In this document: in pieces, positions 17,438 to 25,881 of the stretch
Layout of the letters: each line of letters opens with the position of its first letter
Position numbering within the stretch: position 1 is the first letter of the stretch
Assembly (NCBI RefSeq): GCF_041529975.1
Contig: NZ_CP168030.1
Coordinates: 1,054,001-1,118,000 of the forward strand
DNA: 64,000 nucleotides
DNA from: Microbacterium maritypicum
GTDB taxonomy: Bacteria > Actinomycetota > Actinomycetes > Actinomycetales > Microbacteriaceae
Reading direction: 5' to 3'
Notes under the pieces: model-generated
Databases searched by the model: none
Told to the model about the DNA's origin: nothing
What the model saw: the letters and a program-made list of their open reading frames with translations, nothing else
Made by a program: the position numbers and the translations under genes

Positions 17438-18577
17438 ATGGCCCTCTTCTCCCGCCGCAAGAAGTCCGCAGACGATGCTGTCACCCCCGCGCCCGACGCG
17501 GAGGAGACCGCGACCGGGTCGGATGCCGTGAACGCCGATCATGCCGTGACCGAGGTCGAGCAGCCCGTCGAGGCGCCGTCGATCGGCATCTCGGTGCAGG
17601 CGTTCCGCGGCGTCGGTGCCCAGGCCGGGCCCGAGGTCGCGCTGCCGACCTCCGATGCGCAGCCCGAGGCAGCAGCCGCGGACCCGCGTCCGGTGCAGCC
17701 CGCTCCGCCTGCGCAGCCCGCAGCTCCCGAGGAACGGCGTCTTCCGCTCGCCTCGCCCCTGCCGCCCGAGCAGACCGAGACCGTCGCCGGGATGAAGGAC
17801 AACGTGCTGCTCCGCGAGGCTCTCACCGAGATCGAGGCGGGCGCGAGCAACGACCAGCTCCTCGGTGTGATGCGTCAGGCGCTCCAGGGCCACCTCTACA
17901 TCCGCGTGAACGGCGACGCGCGTGCGCAGATCAGCGAAGGAAAGCCGCTGTCGGTCGCTGTCGTGCGCGACAACGACGACCGGCAGTTCATGCTGGCCTT
18001 CAGCTCGGCCCGTGCCGTGCGCGATTCGGTACAGCTCGAGGCCGACCCCGCCGCGACCTCTGCCGTCGCGCAGCCGGTGACCTCGGTGCTCCAGCAGGTC
18101 GTGTCCGGTGACTTCGCCGGCCTCATCGTCGACAACGCCTCCGCCCCGCATCGCGTGGTGTTCCCCACCGATCTGCTGCAGAAGACGCTCGAACAGGCCG
18201 ACGTCGACATGACCGTCAAGACGATCCTCGCCGCTCCGCGCGAGCAGGACTCGACGCTCAAGGTCGGCGAAGCGCTCGCGGTGAAGCGCATGTGGGTCGC
18301 CGTGAACGAGGGTGACGGCAGCGGCCAGGCCGGTATCGCCGAGGCGCAGACCACCGACGGGCGCCGCTTCCTGCAGCTGTTCTCCCACCCCCTCGAGGTG
18401 ATCGCGCTGGGCCGCGGCGACCGTCCGCTCCCGTTCGAGCCGGAGCAGCTGGCGAAGGTCCTGTCGAGCCATTCCGACATGGCGGGCGTGATCGTCGACT
18501 CCGCGGGTCCGTCGATCGTCGTCGAGCGGGATGCGCTCACCCCGGTTCTCGCGCTGGCTGTCGCCCTCGGCGACTGA
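17438..18577 (+). CDS. SseB family protein
   Basis: 379 residues. The first 105 or so are Ala/Pro/Glu-rich and probably disordered, after a basic start FSRRKKS. The rest carries two domains: one near 110-240 (GHLYIRVNGDARAQ...KPLSVAV...RQFMLAFSSARA...FAGLIVDN), typical of SseB N-terminal domains, and a related second domain near 250-379 (LQLFSHPLEVIA...AGVIVDSAGPSIVV). SseB-family proteins are named after enhanced serine sensitivity; their biochemistry is not settled. It is a single gene with its own TAGGCT promoter. Confidence 0.85.
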   Translation: MALFSRRKKSADDAVTPAPDAEETATGSDAVNADHAVTEVEQPVEAPSIGISVQAFRGVGAQAGPEVALPTSDAQPEAAAADPRPVQPAPPAQPAAPEERRLPLASPLPPEQTETVAGMKDNVLLREALTEIEAGASNDQLLGVMRQALQGHLYIRVNGDARAQISEGKPLSVAVVRDNDDRQFMLAFSSARAVRDSVQLEADPAATSAVAQPVTSVLQQVVSGDFAGLIVDNASAPHRVVFPTDLLQKTLEQADVDMTVKTILAAPREQDSTLKVGEALAVKRMWVAVNEGDGSGQAGIAEAQTTDGRRFLQLFSHPLEVIALGRGDRPLPFEPEQLAKVLSSHSDMAGVIVDSAGPSIVVERDALTPVLALAVALGD

Positions 18578-18635
18578 GCGGTACCTGAGCCGGTGGCCCC
18601 CGCGGTGCGGGGTTCCGTCGGTCGGAGCATCGCTC

Positions 18636-18641
18636 TAGGGT
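18636..18641 (+). promoter_or_regulatory. -10 box of the LigD-type polymerase gene, leaderless
   Basis: TAGGGT with 6 nt (CGGAGC) to the ATG at 18648. Confidence 0.5.
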
Positions 18642-18647
18642 CGGAGC

Positions 18648-19721
18648 ATGGCCTCAGAACGTGTCACCCTGACCATCACCGACTCCGACGGAGAGCGCGA
18701 TGTCGCGCTGTCGAGCCCGAACCGGGTGGTGTGGCCGGACCTCGGAATCACGAAGGCGGAACTGGCCGAGTACGTGCAGCTCGTCGCGGATCCCTTCCTC
18801 GCGGCCAACGGCAACCGTCCGGTGTCGCTCGAGCGATTCCGTGACGGCGTCGGTGCGTCGGGCGGACCGCGTGCCGAGGGCTTCTTCTCGAAGAATCCGC
18901 CCAAGGGGACCCCCGACTTCGTCGACGCCGTCACCGTCACGTACAACAGCGGACGTCAGCATCCGCAGATCGTGCTCAACAGGGCGAGCGCGATCGTCTG
19001 GGCTGTGCAGATGAACACGATCGTGTTCCACCCCTGGGCGTCGCTGGCGACCGACGCGGACAACCCGGTCGAACTGCGCATCGACCTCGACCCGCAGCCG
19101 GGCACGGACTTCGCGGATGCCGTGACCGCGGCGCACACGCTGCGCGAGGTGCTGCGCGAGGCGGGACTCGAGGCGTTCGCCAAGACCAGCGGCAACCGCG
19201 GTCTGCATGTCTTCGCTCCCATCGAGCCGACCCACGAGTTCCTGGATGTGCGGCACGGCGTGATCGCGGCCGGGCGCGAACTGGAGCGACGGATGCCGGA
19301 GCAGGTCACCACGAACTGGTGGAAGGAGGAGCGCGGGGAGCGGATCTTCGTCGACTTCAACCAGGCCAACCGAGACCGGACGATGGCCGGCGCCTACAGC
19401 CCCCGCGCGCTGCCGGGGGCGACGGTGTCGACTCCGGTGCAGTGGGACGAGCTCGACGGCCTGGATCCGCGCACGTTCACGGTGCGCAGTATCCCGAAGC
19501 GTCTCGAGGAGGTAGGTGACCCCTGGGCGACGATGCAGGCTTCTCCCGGCCGCATCGACACCCTGCTGGAGTGGTGGGAGCGCGACAGGGCGAACGGACT
19601 GGGAGAGCTGCCGTTCCCGCCCGAGTTCCCGAAGATGCCGGGGGAGCCGCCCCGCGTACAGCCGAGCAAGAAGGTCGCCGCGAACTGGGACGAAGACGGT
19701 ACTCCCGCCGAGAAGGACTGA
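18648..19721 (+). CDS. Stand-alone LigD-type polymerase (AEP primase-polymerase)
   Basis: 357 residues, equal to the polymerase domain of LigD. The catalytic Asp pair is in LRIDLDPQPGTDF, with the following hydrophobic TSGNRGLHVFAPI strand, NTIVFHPWAS, and GERIFVDFNQANRDRTMAGAYS, which carries the third acidic residue. These enzymes add nucleotides, often ribonucleotides, during end joining or gap repair. Neither the ligase nor the phosphoesterase domain is fused. An ATP-dependent ligase gene lies convergent and 18 bp away, so the two may act together. No Ku gene is in the window. Confidence 0.9.
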   Translation: MASERVTLTITDSDGERDVALSSPNRVVWPDLGITKAELAEYVQLVADPFLAANGNRPVSLERFRDGVGASGGPRAEGFFSKNPPKGTPDFVDAVTVTYNSGRQHPQIVLNRASAIVWAVQMNTIVFHPWASLATDADNPVELRIDLDPQPGTDFADAVTAAHTLREVLREAGLEAFAKTSGNRGLHVFAPIEPTHEFLDVRHGVIAAGRELERRMPEQVTTNWWKEERGERIFVDFNQANRDRTMAGAYSPRALPGATVSTPVQWDELDGLDPRTFTVRSIPKRLEEVGDPWATMQASPGRIDTLLEWWERDRANGLGELPFPPEFPKMPGEPPRVQPSKKVAANWDEDGTPAEKD

Positions 19722-19739
19722 CCTTGCGCGAACGGCCCG

Positions 19740-20783
19740 TCAGCGGAGGACGTCGGCGAGGTCGTAGCCGGCGACCGTGTCGAGCTGGTCGTAGGTGCAG
19801 GAGCGGGCGTCACGGTCGGGCCGCCACCGCTCGAACTGCACCGTGTGGCGGAAGCGGGCGCCCTCGAGCTGGTCGTAGCGGACCTCGAGCACCCGCTCGG
19901 GGCGCAGCCTCACGAACGAGACGTCCTTGCTGCCGCTGAACCGTGACCGCTCGCCTTCTGCGGTCAGCGCTTCGCCGCTGTCGTCGCGCTCGACGAGGGG
20001 AGCGAGCTCCTCGACGAGTTCCTGCCGCCGCACGTCACTCCAGGCGGCCACGCCGCCGACCTGCCGCAGCACCCCGTCGTCGCCGTACAGCCCGACCAGG
20101 AGCGATCCGACGCCCGAGCCGGACTTGTGGGTGCGGTAGCCGAGCGCCACCACATCGGCCGTGCGGGCGTGCTTGATCTTGAACAGCGTCCGCTTCCCCG
20201 GCGCATACGGCTGGTCGAGGGGCTTGGCGACGACACCGTCGAGTCCTGCTCCTTCGAATTCGGCGAGCCAGCGGACGGCCGCGTCGCGGTCTCGAGTCGT
20301 GCGGGTGATGTGCAGCGGATGCTCGACGCCATCCATGAGTGTCTCGAGACGGGACCGGCGGGTCTCGAAGGGCTGCGTCAACAGGTCGTCGTCGCCGAGG
20401 GCGAGCAGATCGAAGGCGATGAACATCGCCGGCGTCTCCGCCGCGAGCTTCGCGACGCGTGAGGCCGCCGGGTGGATGCGCTGGCTCAGCGCCTCCCAGT
20501 CCAGGCGCTGCGAGCCGAGTGGTCCGGTGGCGACGACGATCTCCCCGTCGAGCAGGCACGGTCCGGGCAGCAGCTCGGGGATCGCCTCGACCAGCTCGGG
20601 GAAGTAGCGGGTGAGCGGCTTCGCGCCCCGAGAGCCGATCTCCACGGTCTCGCCGTCCCAGGCCATGAGGCCGCGGAAGCCGTCCCACTTGGGTTCGAAC
20701 AGGAGCCCACCGGAGGTCTTCGCCGGATCGGGAACCGCCGGCACCGCTTTGGCGAGCATCGGCGCGGGGATCTCGTAGCGCAT
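19740..20783 (-). CDS. ATP-dependent DNA ligase
   Basis: 347 residues. The nucleotidyltransferase motif EPKWDGFRG places the AMP-accepting lysine at K32. Later motifs follow in order: IGSRGAKP, LLDGEIV, FIAFDLLAL, LDGVVAKPLDQPY and TLFKIKHARTADVVALGYR, with an OB-fold domain in the last 120 residues. The size and architecture match the actinobacterial LigC-type enzymes rather than LigB, and equal the ligase domain of LigD without extra domains. It seals nicks with ATP in backup repair. Convergent with the polymerase gene. Start ATG 20783; CAGGAT 6 nt upstream may be a leaderless -10 box. Confidence 0.9.
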   Translation of the reverse strand: MRYEIPAPMLAKAVPAVPDPAKTSGGLLFEPKWDGFRGLMAWDGETVEIGSRGAKPLTRYFPELVEAIPELLPGPCLLDGEIVVATGPLGSQRLDWEALSQRIHPAASRVAKLAAETPAMFIAFDLLALGDDDLLTQPFETRRSRLETLMDGVEHPLHITRTTRDRDAAVRWLAEFEGAGLDGVVAKPLDQPYAPGKRTLFKIKHARTADVVALGYRTHKSGSGVGSLLVGLYGDDGVLRQVGGVAAWSDVRRQELVEELAPLVERDDSGEALTAEGERSRFSGSKDVSFVRLRPERVLEVRYDQLEGARFRHTVQFERWRPDRDARSCTYDQLDTVAGYDLADVLR

Positions 20784-20843
20784 GCTCCCATCCTGGCCGC
20801 GGCATCTCGATTCCGGAACCCCGGCGTCGCCGGCGACCGAGCG

Positions 20844-22295
20844 TCAGCCGAACACGTCGTCGAGCCCGGCCGGCATCCCCGCGTCGCGCAGCACGGTGCG
20901 GGCCGCGTGCCACCCGGCCATGCCGCTCACGGCGGGTCCCGGCGGAGTCGACGCCGACGCCAGATACACCCCGCGCATCGGGGTGCGCCAGGGCACCGGA
21001 GACACCACCGGGCGCCGCACCGCCTGCCGGATGTCGAACACGCCGCCGGAGATGTCTCCGCCGATCTCCCCGGGGTTGATGGCCTCCCGAGACGACGCAG
21101 GAACCGCGTGATGAGCGAGGATCAAGTCCCGGAAGCCGGGCGCGAAGCGCTCCACCTGCGCCGTGATGAGCTCGGTGGGGTCGAGGTCGGAGCCGTTCGG
21201 CACATGGATGTATGCCCACAAGACGGCCTTGCCCTCGGGCGCGCGCGTCGGGTCGAAGACGGAGGGCTGCACGGCGAGCACGTAGGGGCGCGCGCTCACA
21301 CGACCCGCGGCCACGGCGTTCTCGCTCGCCCACACCTCGTCGCGGGTGCCGCCGAGGTGCAGGGTCACCGCGTTCCGCACCTCCGGGTTCGACCACGGGA
21401 TGGGGCCGTCGAGCGCGAAGTCCACCTTGGCCGCGGCGGCGCCGTATCGGTAGCCGCGGAGCGCTCTGGCGTATCCGGCCGGCACGTCGGGGTGGGTGAG
21501 GGCGAGGCGGGGCGAGGTGTTCAGCAGGAGCACGTCCCCGCGGGAGGGGTCGCCCGCGTCCAGGGTGCGCAAATCGTTCACGCGCGCACCGGTCTCGACC
21601 GTTCCCCCGTGCGCTTCGAGGTCGGCCACCAGTGCATCGGCGATGGTCTGCGAACCGCCGCGCGGGTAGGGCCAGCCTCCGGCGTGGGCGAGAGCGGCGA
21701 GGAGGAGCCCCGCTGCCGCCCCGGCGAGGGTCGGCTGCGGGGAGTTCGCGTGGGCCACGACTCCCGACATCAGGGCGGCGGCCTCCTCGGCCCGGAACGA
21801 GACGCGGGCGAGAGGGGTGCCCTGGTCGAGCATCCGGATCGCGTAGCGCACCGCGGTGACGGGGTCGGCCGGCATCCGGAGGAGTTGATTGCCCGTGAAG
21901 TCCGTCACCCCTTCGATGTGCGTGCTGAGCGGACGCAGGCGGGTCAGCCAGGCGTCGCGGTCGGGTCCGAGGGCGGCGGCGGTGCGCTCGATGTCCCGCC
22001 AGGCGACGGCCGCGCGGCCGCCGTCGAGGGGGTGGGCGAACGAGATGTCGGGGCGGATCCATTCGATGCGCTCGTCGAGCCGGAAGGCGTGGAAGAACGG
22101 CGAGGATACCGCCGCCGGATGCACGGCGGAGCACACGTCGTGGCGGAAGCCCGGAAGCGTCCCTTCTCGGGTGCGCAGCCCGCCGCCGATCGTGTCAGCG
22201 GCCTCGAGAACGCGGACCTCATAGCCGGTGCGGGCGAGCGCCACCCCGGCGGCGAGGCCGTTGGGTCCGGATCCGATGATCGTCGCGCGTGCCAT
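20844..22295 (-). CDS. NAD(P)/FAD-dependent oxidoreductase, phytoene-desaturase-like
   Basis: 483 residues from ATG 22295. The N-terminal dinucleotide fold GSGPNGLAAGVALARTGY is followed by VLEAADTIGGGLRT, the FAD-binding pattern of amine oxidase/phytoene desaturase-like enzymes. The C-terminal FAD motif GVYLASASTPPGPAVSGMAGW is also typical. No other carotenoid gene is in the window, so a pigment role is not supported; related proteins are generally annotated only as oxidoreductases. Longer open frame upstream of 22295 overlaps the divergent gene and is not used. A GAGACT box is 6 nt before the start. Confidence 0.85.
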   Translation of the reverse strand: MARATIIGSGPNGLAAGVALARTGYEVRVLEAADTIGGGLRTREGTLPGFRHDVCSAVHPAAVSSPFFHAFRLDERIEWIRPDISFAHPLDGGRAAVAWRDIERTAAALGPDRDAWLTRLRPLSTHIEGVTDFTGNQLLRMPADPVTAVRYAIRMLDQGTPLARVSFRAEEAAALMSGVVAHANSPQPTLAGAAAGLLLAALAHAGGWPYPRGGSQTIADALVADLEAHGGTVETGARVNDLRTLDAGDPSRGDVLLLNTSPRLALTHPDVPAGYARALRGYRYGAAAAKVDFALDGPIPWSNPEVRNAVTLHLGGTRDEVWASENAVAAGRVSARPYVLAVQPSVFDPTRAPEGKAVLWAYIHVPNGSDLDPTELITAQVERFAPGFRDLILAHHAVPASSREAINPGEIGGDISGGVFDIRQAVRRPVVSPVPWRTPMRGVYLASASTPPGPAVSGMAGWHAARTVLRDAGMPAGLDDVFG

Positions 22296-22359
22296 GCGGC
22301 CAGTCTCGCACGGGCAGCGTGGTCGAAAGAGGGGGTTGCGGCGTGCGATCCTGGAACAA

Positions 22360-22848
22360 ATGAAAGAAGTACAAGGGCCGACCCCCGCAGGCACCTCCCG
22401 TCCATACCGTTCGCTCCAGGAAGCGCTGCGCGCGCACCGCATCGACCCGTCGAACCACGCGTTCATCGCGGAGATCACCCAGACGATCGGAATCAGCTCG
22501 TTCATCGACCGTGGTCGCTACATCGAGGCCATCCGTCGCGGTGAGGGCGCCGCGCTGCACATCGGACGCACCTACACGAACGGTTTCACCGAGGACGAAC
22601 GGCTCGTCGTCGGGTCCACTCCGCTTCGTCTGCAGCCGAGCGAGGGTCGCGCGCCCTACTTCTACGTCAGCCACCCGAGCGAGTTCATCCCGCTGACCCC
22701 GCCGCGCGCTGCCAAGCGCACCACGACTCCTCGTGTCTCCGCTCCGCGTGCCGAGAAGGCACCCAAGCCGGTGGAGGAGCGGGACTACGGCGTGTGCGAC
22801 GTGTGCTTCATGGTGAAGACCCCGTCCGGCGGCTGCGGCTGCGACTGA
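22360..22848 (+). CDS. Unrecognised protein with C-terminal Cys cluster
   Basis: 162 residues from ATG 22360. I do not recognise a family with confidence. A basic, well-folded-looking region (about 10-110: RSLQEALRAHRIDPSNHAFI, FIDRGRYIEAIRRGEGAALHIG, YFYVSHPSEFIPLTPP) is followed by an Ala/Pro/Lys linker and a terminal C-x2-C-x11-C-x-C cluster (YGVCDVC...GGCGCD) that could bind zinc. The stop is separated from the GNAT start by only 2 nt, so the genes are coupled. Lower start codons are possible, but ATG 22360 begins just after the divergent promoter region. Confidence 0.75.
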   Translation: MKEVQGPTPAGTSRPYRSLQEALRAHRIDPSNHAFIAEITQTIGISSFIDRGRYIEAIRRGEGAALHIGRTYTNGFTEDERLVVGSTPLRLQPSEGRAPYFYVSHPSEFIPLTPPRAAKRTTTPRVSAPRAEKAPKPVEERDYGVCDVCFMVKTPSGGCGCD

Positions 22849-22850
22849 CG

Positions 22851-23372
22851 GTGAGCGTCGACGCGCACCGTCCGCTCGAGCGACCGGTGATCCGCGTAGC
22901 CGATCTGACCGGCCCCGATGCGATCGAGGTCGGTTCCGCGGTGCGGGCCTATCTGCTGCAGACCGAGCTCGAGAAGCACCAGCAGGAACGGACCGTTCCG
23001 GATCCTGCGGCCCCGCTCCCGGAACGCTATCGCCGCGAGGTGGAGACCCCGGCCGCCGCGTATGCCGGGCATCGGGTTCTGCTCGCGCAGCTTGAGGAAC
23101 GCGTCGTCGGTGTGGTCGTGCTCTCGGAACGAGAGGGGATCGCGGAGATCAAACGTCTCTGGGCGGTTCCTGCCGCCCGCGGCCGCGGTGTGGGGTCGGC
23201 GTTGCTCGACGGCGCCGTGCACGCGGCGGCCGCGTCAGGTGCGACTGAAGTTCGACTGTCCGTCTGGGACTGGCGACAGGGAGCTCTGCGTCTCTACGAA
23301 TCGCGGGGCTTCGAGCGCGTGCCCTCCTGGGACGACCGGGAGCGGCTCGTGTGCCTCGTGCGTCCGGTCTGA
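22851..23372 (+). CDS. GNAT family N-acetyltransferase
   Basis: 173 residues from GTG 22851, which begins 2 nt after the previous stop. The acetyl-CoA binding motif AARGRGVGSALL lies near 110-121, followed by the second helix and the WRQGALRLYESRGFERV motif typical of GNAT motif B. The first 40 residues are not typical and contain EKHQQERTVPDP. Substrate unknown; it could modify the Cys-cluster protein encoded just upstream or a small amine. Translational coupling with that gene is the only context clue. Confidence 0.85.
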   Translation: MSVDAHRPLERPVIRVADLTGPDAIEVGSAVRAYLLQTELEKHQQERTVPDPAAPLPERYRREVETPAAAYAGHRVLLAQLEERVVGVVVLSEREGIAEIKRLWAVPAARGRGVGSALLDGAVHAAAASGATEVRLSVWDWRQGALRLYESRGFERVPSWDDRERLVCLVRPV

Positions 23373-23396
23373 CGAGAACGCTCGCCGACCGAGGTC

Positions 23397-24632
23397 TCAG
23401 GCGAACGCGCTCATCCCGGTGATGTCACGCCCGAGCAGCAGCGCCTGGACGCTCTCCGTGCCCTCGTAGGTGTGGATGGCCTCGATGTCGGCCATGTGCT
23501 GGATGACGCCGTTCTCGAGCAGGATGCCGTTGCCGCCGAGCAGGTCGCGGGCGGTGGAGGCGATGCGTCGCGCGGCGCGTGTGTTGTGGAACTTCGCGAG
23601 CGACGCCTGGGTCGGCCGCAGCTCGCCCGCGGTCTCGAGATCGGCCATCCGCCGGCAATACAGCTGCATGGCGGTGAGATCTTCGAGCATGTGGGTGAGG
23701 CGCTCCTGCACCATCTGGAACTTCGCGAGCGGCTTGCCGAACTGCACGCGCTGTGTCGCGTAGGCGAGCGCGGCCTCGTAGCAGGCGGTCGCGTGTCCGA
23801 GCGCCGACCAGGCGACGCCGGAGCGGGTCGCGTACAGCACGGTCGAGGCGTCCTTGAAGCTCTTCGTCCCCGGCAGCACGGCGTCGAGCGGCACCCGCAC
23901 GTCGTCGAGGACGATGTGGGCCTGGTGGATAGCCCGCAGCGAGGCCTTGCCGCGGATCACGCTCCCGGTGTACCCCGGCGTCCCCTGTTCGACGAGGAAG
24001 CAGCGGACCGCGCCGTGCTCGTCGGCGCCCTCGTCGTCGACGCGGGCCCAGACGAAAGTGATGCCGCCGGACGCGCCGTTGCCGATCCATTTCTTCGCGC
24101 CGCGGATGACCCACGAGTCGCCGTCGCGGCGGGCGACGGTCTCGAGGGAGACGGAGTCCGAGCCGTGGTCGGGCTCGGTCAGCGCGAAGGATCCGAGGAC
24201 CGAGCCGTCGGCGAGAGCGGTCAGCCACCTCTCCTGCTGTTCCGGGGAGCCGAACAGGGCGAGGGTGCGCAGGGCGAGTCCGCCCTGCACGGCGAGGATC
24301 GTGCCCAGCGAACCGTCGCCGCGGGAGATCTCCATGTTGACGAGCCCGGCGGCCAGCGGTGACAGGCTCGTGAGCGAAGGGTGCTGGACGCCGTCGACGA
24401 CGAGGTCCATCTCGCCCATCCGACGGGCCGCCTCCAGCGGGTACTCCGCACGGTCCCAGGCATCCGCCATCTGCGGGGCGACCTCGTCGACGTAGGACTT
24501 CGCCCGGTCCCACGCCTCGCGATCGGCTGCGGGGATGTCGGTGAAAGCGGCGTAGTAGTCGCTGTCCTGACGCGCGGTGATGTCGTACGACGAGACCCGT
24601 TCGCCGGGGAACGGGGTGGCTGCAGTGCTCAT
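23397..24632 (-). CDS. Acyl-CoA dehydrogenase family protein (glutaryl-CoA dehydrogenase-like)
   Basis: 411 residues, FAD flavoprotein. FALTEPDHGSDSVSLET and GGITFVWARV bracket the flavin site. The catalytic base is expected at E390 in IHTYEGTESVQ, the position used by glutaryl-CoA and other short-chain dehydrogenases. DLLGGNGILLENGV is also a family hallmark. It has AAGGAG 5 nt before the ATG. It is preceded by a TetR gene on the same strand and an inverted-repeat operator in the gap, so it is probably the repressor's target. The exact acyl-CoA substrate is uncertain. Confidence 0.9.
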   Translation of the reverse strand: MSTAATPFPGERVSSYDITARQDSDYYAAFTDIPAADREAWDRAKSYVDEVAPQMADAWDRAEYPLEAARRMGEMDLVVDGVQHPSLTSLSPLAAGLVNMEISRGDGSLGTILAVQGGLALRTLALFGSPEQQERWLTALADGSVLGSFALTEPDHGSDSVSLETVARRDGDSWVIRGAKKWIGNGASGGITFVWARVDDEGADEHGAVRCFLVEQGTPGYTGSVIRGKASLRAIHQAHIVLDDVRVPLDAVLPGTKSFKDASTVLYATRSGVAWSALGHATACYEAALAYATQRVQFGKPLAKFQMVQERLTHMLEDLTAMQLYCRRMADLETAGELRPTQASLAKFHNTRAARRIASTARDLLGGNGILLENGVIQHMADIEAIHTYEGTESVQALLLGRDITGMSAFA

Positions 24633-24651
24633 GGGGCTCCTTCGTGGACCT

Positions 24652-24674
24652 GAGTATCGTACTCCTCGATACTC
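24652..24674. promoter_or_regulatory. TetR operator overlapping the dehydrogenase promoter
   Basis: GAGTATCG-N7-CGATACTC, perfect 8-bp arms, 19 nt before the dehydrogenase start. On the minus strand a TACGAT sequence (possible -10) lies inside it, so binding would block RNA polymerase. Confidence 0.65.
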
Positions 24675-24695
24675 GGTTCCACGACCCTGACGCGG

Positions 24696-25355
24696 CTAGT
24701 CGAGCTCCGACTGCAGGCGGCGGGACACCTCGGCGATCGGCATCGAACGTGGGAACACCGCGACGACCATGTCGTCCGGGGCGGTGGCGGCTTCGCCCGC
24801 CACACCGTAGCGGCGGCGCACATCGGCCAGTGCCGTCTGCAGGGTAGACAGCGGCACTTTCTTGCGCCCCCGCAGCAGCTGGCGCAGCACGTGGTTGTGC
24901 ACGGCGGTCACGAGGGCGGCGAAGCCCACGGCGTCCAGCGGGTCGACGCCGGGAAGCGCACCGCGCAGGTACTCGTCGAACAACCTCTCGTATCGGAAGA
25001 CCGTGATGATCTCGCGTTCGCGCAGCACGGGCACCTCGCGGACGATCTGGTAGCGACGGCGGGCGAGCTCGGGGTCGTGCGCGAAGTGCGCGAAGACCGA
25101 CTCGGATGCTGCGCACACCGCGCCCCACGGATCGTCGTGCCCCTCGGCGAGGAACTCCCTGAGCTGCTCGAGCAGCACCTCGTGGTCGGCGAACACCACG
25201 TCCTCCTTGCCGCCGAACTGGCGGAAGAACGTCGAGCGCGAGACACCGGCGGCCTTGGCGATCTGTTCCACCGAGGTCTGGTCGAACCCCTGGGCGCTGA
25301 AGAGCTCGAGCGCTGCGGCCACGACGCCGGTGCGCAGTTCTGCGGATTCGTGCAT
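24696..25355 (-). CDS. TetR family transcriptional regulator (acyl-CoA dehydrogenase linked)
   Basis: 219 residues. Helix-turn-helix at about 10-55: VVAAALELFSAQGFDQTSVE followed by QIAKAAGVSRSTFFRQFGGKE. The C-terminal ligand domain is TetR-like with FERQ-type residues but no assigned ligand. Its gene lies directly upstream of the acyl-CoA dehydrogenase on the same strand with an 8-bp inverted repeat between them. An acyl-CoA or fatty-acid effector is a reasonable guess. A TAGGCT box 6 nt before the ATG indicates a leaderless message of its own. Confidence 0.88.
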   Translation of the reverse strand: MHESAELRTGVVAAALELFSAQGFDQTSVEQIAKAAGVSRSTFFRQFGGKEDVVFADHEVLLEQLREFLAEGHDDPWGAVCAASESVFAHFAHDPELARRRYQIVREVPVLREREIITVFRYERLFDEYLRGALPGVDPLDAVGFAALVTAVHNHVLRQLLRGRKKVPLSTLQTALADVRRRYGVAGEAATAPDDMVVAVFPRSMPIAEVSRRLQSELD

Positions 25356-25361
25356 GGCGAA

Positions 25362-25367
25362 AGCCTA
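25362..25367 (-). promoter_or_regulatory. -10 box of the TetR gene, leaderless
   Basis: TAGGCT on the minus strand with 6 nt to ATG 25355. It lies back-to-back with the CATACT box of the divergent DUF2510 gene. Confidence 0.55.
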
Positions 25368-25402
25368 GACCTCGGCGGGCGGAGACGCCGAGGCGAGGCC
25401 GT

Positions 25403-25408
25403 CATACT
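25403..25408 (+). promoter_or_regulatory. -10 box of the DUF2510 gene, leaderless
   Basis: CATACT with 6 nt (GAGAGC) to the GTG at 25415. Confidence 0.5.
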
Positions 25409-25414
25409 GAGAGC

Positions 25415-25768
25415 GTGAGTGAGCGCGGAATTGCGGCCGGATGGTTCGAGACCCGGCGACGCGGCACCCTGCGCTGGTGGGACGGCTCGCGCTGGACCGA
25501 GCACATCGCGGTGCGAGGGCGGACGACCACGCTCGCCGAGGACAGGGCGTCCGTGCGCAGGCAGCTCATCCTGACAGAGGTGGTGCTGGTCGCCCTGATG
25601 GTCGTCTCCATCCTCATCGCCTTGTGGGGCTCGCTGCCGGTCGTCGCCGTCCGCCCCGTGATCGTGGCGGCCGGCACAGCGGCGGTGTGCGTCCCGATCG
25701 TGATCGCGCGCCAGCTCCGTCTGGTCGCGCTGCCGTCGCGGCGCTTCGGTGTACCGGCACTGCGCTGA
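25415..25768 (+). CDS. DUF2510 domain membrane protein
   Basis: 117 residues from GTG 25415. The start [20 protein letters not shown]...WTEHI is a DUF2510 domain, a short WW-like module of actinobacterial membrane proteins, usually read as AGWYPDP...LRWWDG. It is followed by two membrane helices (about 50-70 and 73-93) and a short basic tail. The function is unknown; the domain is thought to face the cytoplasm. It lies between the TetR regulator and sucCD without clear functional link. Confidence 0.8.
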   Translation: MSERGIAAGWFETRRRGTLRWWDGSRWTEHIAVRGRTTTLAEDRASVRRQLILTEVVLVALMVVSILIALWGSLPVVAVRPVIVAAGTAAVCVPIVIARQLRLVALPSRRFGVPALR

Positions 25769-25832
25769 CCCGGCGATGCCGCGGCCGCAGGAGCGTCCAG
25801 GCCGAGGTAGTAGGCTGGGGGACTGGTCGATG

Positions 25833-25846
25833 TCTCGACATCGAGA
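25833..25846. promoter_or_regulatory. Palindromic site upstream of sucC, shared with icd
   Basis: TCTCGA-CA-TCGAGA, perfect 6-bp arms, inside a longer CGATGTC/GACATCG palindrome (25828-25843). It lies 36 nt before the sucC start. A closely similar site (50505-50518) precedes icd, so it is a candidate operator for a common TCA-cycle regulator. Confidence 0.6.
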
Positions 25847-25881
25847 GAATTACCAGACAGCAGCCCAGTGAAGGAACCACA

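Noticed and set aside
20844..22295. Carotenoid biosynthesis locus based on the phytoene-desaturase-like protein
   Set aside because: No phytoene synthase, cyclase or prenyltransferase gene is adjacent; the flavoprotein family is broad.
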